A stretch of DNA of 64,000 bases from Megalonaias nervosa (Eukaryota; Mollusca; Bivalvia; Unionida; Unionidae). The position numbers were made by a program, and so were the translations under genes. The notes under the pieces were generated by a model. That model did no database searches. It saw nothing but the letters and a program-made list of their open reading frames with translations, and was not told the origin of the DNA. The DNA is taken from NCBI GenBank assembly GCA_016617855.1, contig JAECUM010003306.1, positions 1-64,000 of the forward strand, read 5' to 3'. Below, piece by piece: positions 55,801 through 64,000 of the stretch (position 1 is its first letter; every line of letters begins with the position of its first letter).

Positions 55801-57105
55801 ATGCTCCAGAAAATAATTTATACTAAATCTTTCTGGTTTCTTCTCTTTTAATCAAAGCAGCTAAATCTTTGCAATGGTTCTCTCTCTTATGTATTTATAT
55901 ATGGTTATATTTGTATCCACTTTGTAAAGAGGTGAATCCAGCGCCCCAACCCTTGCATCTCTACCTTATGTGTCTGGGATAATAAAAAAAAACCAAAATC
56001 ACCAATTGCAAACAATATTAAAGGGATTATTTGAACACGAATTGGCAAAACCCCTTTGATCAATGGCATTATAATTAAAACACTTTTGGTATCATTTGCC
56101 ATTTAAATGTGTTCATACCATTCTTGAACATTAACTACAACGATGACTTGAAACAACTTTGTGATCTCTGGTTACATGAAAGTGTTATTATATTATATTA
56201 TATTATATTATATTATATTATATTATATTATATATTATATTGTATTGTATATGGATCAATATAATATCATTTCATAAATCAATATTTAATGCATTTAATT
56301 TTTCAAAGGTTAAAATAAAACAAGTTGGTTTACTGGTTTAAGATTTTACCCAAAGATAAGAATTATATGATAACAGTAAAGTATGTTATATTATTGTATT
56401 ACTCATCAATAACTCTTTACAGAAAATATTTGTGGGCAAATACATTGCGAAGAAAGCACAATTTGCATAACAAATCAATAAAAACACATGGGTAAATTTA
56501 TATACATCACTGTTTGATAGTGCTGAAAGCTGGCAATACTTACCTGACTTATGGCAAGTTTTAAATTGTCTTTTCAGATATATTAATTCAAATAATGTTA
56601 TATTTTTTTTACTTTAAACAGTGAAAGTTATTTTGCTTAAAAGATTGTAAATGCCATAGCACATCTATTTTGTTCAGCTTGAAGTTTGTTAATACATGTA
56701 ACTATCTAATGTAAATTTACAAGCTGAAAATCAACTTTTTACATTCTCTTGTTTCTGAAAACAGTTATAATTACTAAAATATATCAGGTAAATATTTACC
56801 ATTGCTTTTATACAGATACTAGAAAGTCCCAGCTTTAAAGAGCTCAAGATTACGAACGAGCTAATGTCAAGGAATAAATGTACACCTCTTCCAACGATCT
56901 TTTAACCTTCCTGTCCTAATTGCAATTTTCTTCCGTTACAAAGTTCAATCCATTAAGTTTGACAACACAATTATATTTCAATTTATACACAATGACAATA
57001 TCAAAAAATATTATTTTATATATAGTACATCTACAATTTATATGTAATTTGTAAATAGCGATACCATCCCCTTTCCTCCCAAATCAATACCGAGTACAGA
57101 TCACT
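55801..57105. other. Intergenic DNA; possible LINE tail and a (TATTA)n microsatellite
   Basis: The + strand near 55960-56060 reads a fragment with VWDNKKKPKSPIANN that may be more LINE ORF2, but I cannot confirm it. A pentanucleotide (TATTA)n array lies at about 56187-56237. Confidence 0.4.
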
Positions 57106-57211
57106 GGGGCTCGTATCGTTGCTTGCAATTTATCTGTCATACATGTACTATATAATATCTATTATATAGTACATGTATCACATGTAAATTGTAAGCAACG
57201 ATACGAGCCCC
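57106..57211. repeat. Hairpin 1, arms about 51 bp
   Basis: GGGGCTCGTATCGTTGCTT at the left end is mirrored by AAGCAACGATACGAGCCCC at the right; a second perfect block near the centre is ATACATGTACTATATAAT. Only about seven mismatches over the arms. Confidence 0.9.
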
Positions 57212-57228
57212 TGTGGTACTGACAATTA

Positions 57229-57313
57229 TAGGCCGATAAATCAGCTCTTCACCCGTGATGATATTGATGTTCCCCAACATCATCACGGGTGAAGGGCTGT
57301 TTTATCGGCCTAT
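57229..57313. repeat. Hairpin 2, arms about 38 bp, flanked by a direct repeat
   Basis: TAGGCCGATAAA ... TTTATCGGCCTA, with CTTCACCCGTGATGAT mirrored inside. The word GACAATTATA lies on both sides (57221-57230 and 57315-57324), resembling a target duplication. Form and size fit a tiny fold-back MITE. Confidence 0.88.
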
Positions 57314-57545
57314 GACAATTATAGGCGAGGCTGATTTTTCGAAGATCCATCTCCTCCATTCATCTATTGTAAGTGATGTCTGACAGATACTTGGATTATT
57401 ATCATATTCAAAGACAACGTGGAAAATTTTTGAGCATAAGCTACTGGTCTCTTAAAATCTGTACCTCAGTCTTGGACGTTATATAGGCGCTACTATAATT
57501 TGAACCCACAGCTTTCTTCCGGCAGCACAAAATAATAAGCCTAAT

Positions 57546-58010
57546 GGTATCACGGTACCAATTGTTTTTCCATAGATCTCAATGCTAATGTTTTGTGAAA
57601 TAAATATACTTTCTATCCTACCTCTGCATGCATGTCACCCACTGTCATAGAGAACAATGTTAGATTGTCAATTTGACAAGGACAGAACCAGGTACTCCAT
57701 TGCATTTAAGAGAGATAACTCTGCTGAAACTAGACAGGGGTGAGAGTTATCTAGTTACACCACACACATTTTCAGTCATGTGTACCACATTTTAAAAAAA
57801 ATCATAAAAAATACAAAATGTGATATAGTTATGAATTAACATAATCTCACATGTTGCCAAGAGGCTCAACTTTTTTTTTAAGCCTAACAGAAAGTACTGC
57901 TCTTACATAATGCACCAATGACAGCTAGTTTTGTGGGTTTTTTCTGAATGCAATGTTCCTACACCTTAAGCTCCGCCCACCTGGGGTTGTGCAATTGTTA
58001 CCGTTATACC
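57546..58010. mobile_element. MITE family M, copy 1 (465 bp)
   Basis: Inverted ends GGTATCACGGTACCAATTG and CAATTGTTACCGTTATACC. Internally about 90 percent similar by eye to copy 2 at 60408-60783, but with an extra ~90 bp near 57888-57978. Confidence 0.82.
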
Positions 58011-58857
58011 TAAAGCCAACCTTAATTTTTTCAATAATCTGTGATATAGCTTGGGATTGTACAAGTAACAAATGTACTTAGTCTCGCTTGTCAAAAACAA
58101 TTTTATGAGGTACCAAGTTGTATCTTATATTAAATGTGTACGTAATGGTCTTTGAACTATTTCAGCTGCTGTTTTCATATTTGTGCTTTACTACCAAACT
58201 ACATTTCGGGAATAAAATAACTTGTTTTAACTAGGGCTTGTGTTTTATTCACATCAGCACTTATTGAACTTCACATGGGTGATATGGGATAAATCACATT
58301 ATATCATATTATGTAATAACTAGGTCAAAGGTCAATGTATCAAATAGTATGTACCTCTTCTACTTCAAAAAGTACAATTCACCTAAAACAATGGACTTTA
58401 TATTTGTTTGGTAGATGCAGAACTTATTATCAGAGACAGGTGGACATGACCCAATCTTGTTATAAAGTACAAGCTTTGAACACTTTACACTGTCTGCAGA
58501 TACATGAGGTCACTAACCTCCAGTCCTCACACAAAGGTCAACCTACCCATCCTTTTTGTAATACAAATAGAAAGCTTCCCTCCTTTGTATAGTGAATAAA
58601 ATTGATGCAATAAGCCAGTCTGTCACCAAATATAGTAGATCACAGCTTCTAAGTAGTTATATTGGATTTGGGGGTGAAATTTGGGGAATAAAATACAGAA
58701 AAATGCCAAAGATAGACAATTAGTATAGCGAGTCAAATGGAGTTAAAAACAGGAGGAAGGTGTGTATCTAAAAGGGAGATGTAGCTTATGATAAAGGAAT
58801 TAAAGGAGACAAAAGCAGCAGTGAGAAAAATGAGAAGTGAAAGTTTGATGACCTTAC
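58011..58857. other. Intergenic DNA, no gene supported
   Basis: AT-rich. The + frame 58335-58592 shows no domain signature. Confidence 0.3.
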
Positions 58858-58973
58858 CTTGGACAAATATATGGAGGCAGTGCCCCATAGGTCCAAGGAC
58901 AGTCCAAAGGCACCTGTGCTATAACATCCCTTACAGGCACCAAAATTTCAGGTGAAGTGGTGTTCATTCCCAT
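58858..58973 (-). CDS. Candidate isolated coding exon of unknown family
   Basis: On -, TTTTATATTAG is followed at once by ATGGGAATGAAC; 38 codons are open, ending in CCAAG before a good donor, GTAAGG. The peptide includes SPEILVPVRDVIAQVPLDCP and WTYGALPPYICP. Its composition is protein-like and unlike the surrounding DNA. It has the same strand as the BAAT-like gene, 9.2 kb upstream. If spliced after CTTTCTTGAG at 49682-49691, its two leftover bases would restore frame with the ATG of exon 1 (AG+T, GCA, ATG), but that acceptor is weak. It could equally be an exon of another gene or chance. Confidence 0.35.
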
Positions 58974-60407
58974 CTAATATAAAAGGGTGAATAATTTAGA
59001 TAATATAGATGCATATAATTTCTATTTCTTCTACATAAGAAATTAACAATAATGGGCTTCACTTAAGCAGAAAAATACCTAAACCAAACAAAACATACTT
59101 TATCAGTTTTTAAACTTGTAAACTTTCCTGTGAGAAATTATTAAATTGCTTCTACTTACATTTGCATCAAGACTGAGGGCTAATATAATACTTCACAAAT
59201 CTTCTCTTTATTTTCATAACCAATCACTGAAAATGTGAGTTTTTATTTTTTGAAATGTTATGTCTGGTGTAAGGGAGATAACTGAATGAGATACATAAGG
59301 TGTGGTATTTTTCTTTCCTCCAATATGTTATCCATGTAATATAGATGAGTTCATGAACACATGTATCAACTTAAATGCAATTAAATTATCCAAAAATACA
59401 TTACTGATAAGTGAGAACCTAAAATTCAAGCTTTTGTATGTAGTGGAGACCTCAAGAGTGATGTCATTTTGTTTATTCAGATGAGGCAGCTGTTTTATTT
59501 TACATAGTTCATGTTCTCTACAATGCCGTCATGTGGAGTGCAGACTTCCATAAACATGCAGATATGATCCCATGCCAATTTGAATTCTTGCGATGGGATG
59601 CAAAGTTTGAAGAACAGTATGGACTTAAATGGAAGGAATGGGCAATATGTGACTAATATGGTGATCACTCAATGTTTGACCTAATATGGAAATTCCACAA
59701 GAATAGGTGGACAGAAATAAATAGAATTAATTGAAAGTCAATAGTAGGTTATAATTGGGCTTATACAAGTGTCAATAGGAAATGCTGACTTAAAGAAACT
59801 GTTCTTGTCTGTTGGTATTCCCTGCTACTTCAACAAAGGGAATGCCAGAGAACTTATCTAAATAAACAGCATGAACAATTTCAAGGCAGGAAAAAGGTGT
59901 ACAAAAATGGACAATTTGAGCAGGACAATTAAAATCAAAGTGGGAAGGAATACAATATCTTAATAAATTACCTAAAATTACTCATACCAGAATATCCTAT
60001 ATGATACAAGTGATCTATCTACAAGTAAACCTAGAGTGTTCTCTATCTTGGTTTATGGCATGCCTTACAAAACCAAGATAGTTGGGTTTTTTTTATACAT
60101 GATTTATCATGTTTTGCAGGTAAAATAGTCAATATTTAGCCAAAATCAACTATATTATGTTTACATACCTTATTTTGTTGCATATATGCCAATCTGAGAG
60201 CTGACTACACATACATAAAGCCTTCAGGCAATACAAGTCTATGTCTGTCATAGCTATAGTTATCAAAAGCCACCATCCAAAGTCAACTTGTGCTATTTTC
60301 GGAAGATTTCATACCTTTTTTTTCCTACATCAAACTAGTACAGTTCATAAATGCTGCCCATATGTATGTGTTTCTATGGATACACTGGGAGGCTGTTCTT
60401 CCATTTA
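58974..60407. other. Intergenic DNA, possible eroded element
   Basis: A stretch at about 59530-59700 reads partly coding-like on + (RWDAKFEEQYGLKWKEWA) with stops on either side; it could be an old retroelement fragment. A short stem lies at 60040-60080 (CTATCTTGGTTT ... AAACCAAGATAG type). Nothing else was recognised. Confidence 0.3.
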
Positions 60408-60783
60408 GGTATCATGGTACCAATTGTTTTTCCATAGACCTCAATGCTACTGTTTTGTGAAATAAATATACTTTCTATCCTACCTCAGCATGCATGTCAC
60501 CCACTGTCATAGAGAACAATGTTAGATTGTCAATTTGACAGGGACAGAACCAGGTACTCCACTGCATTTAAGAGAGATAACTCTGCTGGAACTAGACAGT
60601 GGTAAGAGTTATCTAGTTACACCAGACACATTTTCAGTCATGTGTACCACATTTTAAAAAAATTTAAAAAAATACAAAATGTGATATAGTTATGAATGAA
60701 CACAATCTCACATGTTGCCAAGAGGCTCAACTTTTTTTTTAAGCCTAAGCCACCTGGGGTTGTACAATTGGTACCGTTATACC
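60408..60783. mobile_element. MITE family M, copy 2 (376 bp)
   Basis: Ends GGTATCATGGTACCAATTG and CAATTGGTACCGTTATACC are inverted repeats of 19 bp with one mismatch; TTA on the left and TAA on the right extend the symmetry. No coding capacity. Confidence 0.85.
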
Positions 60784-61379
60784 TAATACAACAAGATGAA
60801 ATTATGACCTGTTTCAGTCTGGTTCCCTGACCAATATCCATTGCATTTCTCTCTGCTATGAGGGTAAGATAATGGCATGCGTCATGTTGAAACTGTGCAA
60901 TGATTTTAAGCACGCATTTTGATTAGCATGGCTTACAACATGAAACAATCTCTCATAGGAGTGTTAAAAGGAATGTCCTGTGTGGGGAAATGATGCACAG
61001 CGATGAGTTCTACTTGTTAGTATTCATTAAATTCAGGGGTAAGTCCTCAAAGGAATTTGTGAAGCATTTTGATGTATGATGCACGCACTGGAGGGCTGGG
61101 GATGTACGGTGCATTGAAACAACGAAACACCGTAACGTACTGAAAAACACCGAATGCAATATTGTATATTCCATAGCGTATTATTAATTGTATATTCATG
61201 ACTTTGAAATGTAATACTAGTTATATATTTATTATCATACAGCAGGTATAGTTTTCCTGTGGTGTGTGCAGTTTCATATTTTTGATATTACCACACGTTA
61301 AAATATCACTTTATGTGATTCTGATTTGTCCAAATAAACCCATGATAATATTGTGCAGTATTTTCTTTACTAGGAAGGG
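60784..61379. other. Intergenic DNA, nothing recognised
   Basis: No coding or repeat signal seen before the 5' end of the LINE. Confidence 0.3.
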
Positions 61380-61481
61380 GCTAGAAAAGGTGCCCTAAAC
61401 ATTGCCTGCTCAAAACCTCCCTAGCCAGCTTACCATGGCTGGCAGGGACCCTACTTCAGCGGTCGAAATACAAAGAAGAAG

Positions 61482-62323
61482 ATGAGGATTGTTCCTCTCA
61501 CACTTGGCACATGGAATGTGCACACCTTACTGGACAGAGATGATGCGGAAAGACCCCAGAGGAGATCCACCCTAATAGGAATGGAACTCGCCAGATACAA
61601 CATGGACATTGCTGCCTTGAGCGAGACCCGGCTTGCAAGAGAAGGCAAACTATGTGAAAGGGGCTCCGGATGCACTTTCTTTTGAGCGGCCGAGGAAGTG
61701 AAGAGTGTCATGAGGCTGGTGTCGGCTTTGCAGTGAAGGCAGCACTGATTGGCAAATTGGCTGGACCTCCCATGGGAGTAAATGACAGACTCATGACCAT
61801 GAAACTCCCCCTCTTGTCTGGAAGAAAGCACCTTATCATCATCAGTTGTTATGCTCCAACCGTGACCAACCCTTATGAAGTGAAGGCCAAGTTCTATGAG
61901 GATCTTCACTTTGTCATTGCTGACGTTCCATTGGCAGATAAGCTCATCATTCTTGGTGACTTCAATGCAAGAGTAGGCTGTGATCATGTTGCCTGGGATG
62001 GAGTGCTAGGAAAGCACGGAGTGGGTCACTGTAACAGCAATGGTCTCCTTTTGCTCCAGACTTGCGCCAAGCATGAACTGCTGATCACCAATACAGTCTT
62101 CCGCCTCCATACCCGTAACCGGACGTCATGGATGCACCCTCGCTCTAAGCACTGGCATCTCACTGACTACGTCACTGTCAGGACGACAGACAGGCACGAT
62201 GTGCGTGTGACCAAGTCCTTGTGTGGCGCCGACTGCTGGACAGACCACCGCCTCATCATCACCAAGCTCAACATCCGCATTCAGCCCAAAAGACGCCCAC
62301 AGGGAAAGAAGGCTCCCAAATGA
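61482..62323 (+). pseudogene. LINE AP-endonuclease domain, one frameshift
   Basis: Starts ATG-AGG-ATT. TLGTWNVHTLL and AALSETRLA are in the first frame to 61685. After a one-base frameshift in the TTCTTTTGAGC run the frame at 61670 continues with SGRGSEE, ISCYAPT, ILGDFNARVG, WMHPRSKHWHLTDYV and WTDHRLI. These are the N-, E-, D/N- and terminal D-H boxes of exonuclease-endonuclease-phosphatase enzymes that nick target DNA. It ends at a TGA at 62321-62323. Confidence 0.85.
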
Positions 62324-63105
62324 CTGAACATCACCAAGCTGAAACGCACTAGTACCAAACAGTCGCTCGTGGATGCCCTGGAAGAACGTCTGAAATCCAC
62401 CCCTCAGGACAATCAGAATGTGGAGAACGACTGGGCAGCATTCAGAGAGCTGGTCTACGGCACAGCTTCGGAAATCCTAGGACCCTCAACCAGAAAGCAC
62501 CAAGACTAGTTTGATGAGAACTGCGACGAGATCAAGCAGTTGCTTGATGAGAAACACCTCCAGGAAAGATGTGTACAACAATATACGCAGAACTGTACAG
62601 CAGAAACTCTGTCAGATGCGAGACACATGGCTGAGCAACAAAGTTGATGAGATCCAGTGCTACGCAGACAGGCATGACATGAAGAACTTCTACAATGCCC
62701 TGAAAGAAGTGTATGGACCTACATCCTCTGGATCATCACCCCTTCTCAGCGCAGATGGGAACACACTAATTACTGACAAAGAGAAGATTCTTGAACAATG
62801 GGCTGAACACTTTGACAGCATCCTGAATCGCCCTTCATCCATCAGCCGTCTCCCCCAATAACCCATCAACGAAGCACTGGATGACCCTCCAACCTTGCTT
62901 GAGACACAGAAAGCCATACATCTGCTCTCCAGTGGCAAAGCCTCTAGTTCAGACTCCATCCCAGCAGAAGTCTACAAGGAAGGGGGCACAGCCCTGATAG
63001 AAAGGCTCCACCAACTGTTCTTACTGATGTGGTAGCAAGAGACAATCCCCCAGGAATTCAAAGATGCTTCCATAATCCACCTGCATAAGCGCAAAGGAAA
63101 CCGAC
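62324..63105 (+). pseudogene. LINE linker region between endonuclease and RT
   Basis: Two frames join: up to about 62560, STRKHQD and FDENCDEIKQLLDEKH; then, after a shift, NNIRRTVQQKLCQMRDTW, YGPTSSGSSPLLSADG, WAEHFDSILNRPSS and the RT start SGKASSSDSIPAEVYKEGG. Stops at 62507, 62859 and 63033 break it. Confidence 0.8.
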
Positions 63106-64000
63106 AAACTGCGACAACCACCGGGGTATATCCTTGCTCTCAATTGCAGGAAAGATACTCGCCAGAATCCTAGTGAATCGCCTCACTACGCACCTTGACC
63201 AGGGACTCCTGCCAGAAAGCCAGTGTGGATTCCAGAAAGAACATGAGACTATCGACAAGGTGTTTGCTGCGAGGCAGCTACAAGAGAAATGTCAAGAGCA
63301 AAATGCCGACCTTTTCTCCATCTACATCGACTTGACAAAGGCCTTTGATACTGTCAGCAGAGAAGGATTGTGGAAGGTAATGGCCAAGTACGGGTGTCCG
63401 AAAAAATTTATATCCATGGTGCAGCAGTTCCACGATGGCATGCTGGCATGAGTCCAGGAAAATGGAGAGACATCTGAGCCATTCCCAGTAACCAATGGCA
63501 TCAAGCAGGGTTGTGTTCTGGCACCGACACTGTTTAGTCTATTGTTCTCCACCATGCTGACTAATGCTTTCAGAGACGGAGATGTTGGGGTCGGCATCAG
63601 GTACTGTACAGATGGAAAACTGTTCAACCCCAGGAGACTTCAAGCGAAAACCAAGGTTATGACAGACACCATCAGGGAGTTCTTATTTGCTGATGACTGC
63701 GCCCTCAATGCTGGCTCAGAAGCCGACCTGTAACGCAGCGTTGACAAGTTCTCCAGCTCCTGCACAAGCTTTGTTCTCACCATCAGTACCAAGAAGACTG
63801 AAGTGCTGCATCAGCCGGTCCCGGGAAAGCCCTATGTTGAGCCCAACATCATCGTCAACAGCCAAAAACTCAACGTTGTGAACCACTTCACCTACCTTGG
63901 CAGCACACTATCACAGAGCGTCACCATTGACAATGAGGTGAACCTCCGCATTGCCAGAGCCAGCGCAACCTTTGGCAGACTGTATGCCAATGTCTGGAAT
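63106..64000 (+). pseudogene. LINE reverse transcriptase domain, continues past the window
   Basis: LLSIAGKILARILVNRL (RT block 1-2) is followed by LPESQCGFQK, then YIDLTKAFDTVSR (first catalytic Asp, about 63326-63361) and KQGCVLAPTLFSLLFS. The catalytic box FADD lies at 63686-63697, followed by TKKTEVLHQP and FTYLGSTLS. In-frame stops at 63449-63451 and 63731-63733 mark this copy as inactive. The C-terminal zinc finger and 3' tail are beyond the right edge. Confidence 0.88.

Larger units (their letters stand above)
61380..64000 (+). mobile_element. Non-LTR retrotransposon (LINE), 3' end off the window
   Basis: GC-richer than its surroundings and clearly younger than the other elements. A probable 5' UTR (61380-61481) precedes an apurinic-endonuclease domain, a linker and a reverse transcriptase in the order of a single-ORF LINE. 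The part in the window is broken by a one-base loss near 61681, in-frame stops at 62321, 62507, 62859, 63033, 63449 and 63731, and a shift near 63100. The AP-endonuclease type matches sequences often mis-annotated as craniofacial development protein 2-like in animal genomes. I do not assign the clade (RTE/BovB-like or a relative). Confidence 0.85.

Noticed and set aside
61451..61987. - strand 178-codon frame as a gene
   Set aside because: It is antisense to the LINE endonuclease domain, whose + strand motifs are clear.

Overview
This is a gene-poor, AT-rich, repeat-crowded stretch of a metazoan nuclear genome. GT-AG introns, tRNA-derived SINEs, LINEs, a DIRS-type retroelement, several DNA-transposon remnants and degenerate ~130-150 bp satellite arrays all point that way. 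I infer a non-vertebrate animal, most likely a lophotrochozoan such as a bivalve mollusc. Nothing in the window proves the species.

Two host genes can be supported, and they converge. On the + strand, the last two coding exons of a NOL10/Enp2-like nucleolar protein lie at 1337-1439 and 9334-9471. The rest of that gene is off the left edge. On the - strand, an apparently complete 8-exon gene runs from the ATG at 49678 to the stop at 14811. It encodes a 420-residue bile acid-CoA:amino acid N-acyltransferase / acyl-CoA thioesterase family protein. All eight splice junctions keep frame, and the length equals that of human ACOT1/BAAT-type proteins. The nucleophile position is Cys (G-L-C-F-G), as in BAAT, with Asp336 and His369 completing the triad. 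The end of exon 7 is duplicated 138 bp further on and the frame stays open through it. This creates a second, stronger donor in the same phase and a possible 63-bp symmetric cassette exon. A further isolated exon-like block lies at 58858-58973 (-).

Layout. 1-10 kb: NOL10 tail; its last intron holds a broken transposase-like gene (3765-6817, -) and a hAT-type element with a zinc-finger remnant and 8-bp target duplication (8416-9246). 10-14.5 kb: degenerate tandem arrays. 14.8-49.7 kb: the BAAT-like gene, whose introns carry satellite arrays, a 1.64-kb pogo-like element (18305-19948), minisatellites, hairpin MITEs, SINEs and a piggyBac-like element. A DIRS-type retroelement (about 33569-39110) has inverted terminal repeats, RNase H and tyrosine-recombinase remnants, and ends within about 30 bp of the exon 3 donor. 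50-64 kb: more SINEs, a decayed L1-clade LINE (about 53940-55800), two hairpins, two copies of one MITE, and a fresher LINE (endonuclease plus RT, about 61380 to the right edge) broken by a few frameshifts and stops.

All exon boundaries and homologies were read by eye from the sequence and remembered family motifs. No search or alignment was run.
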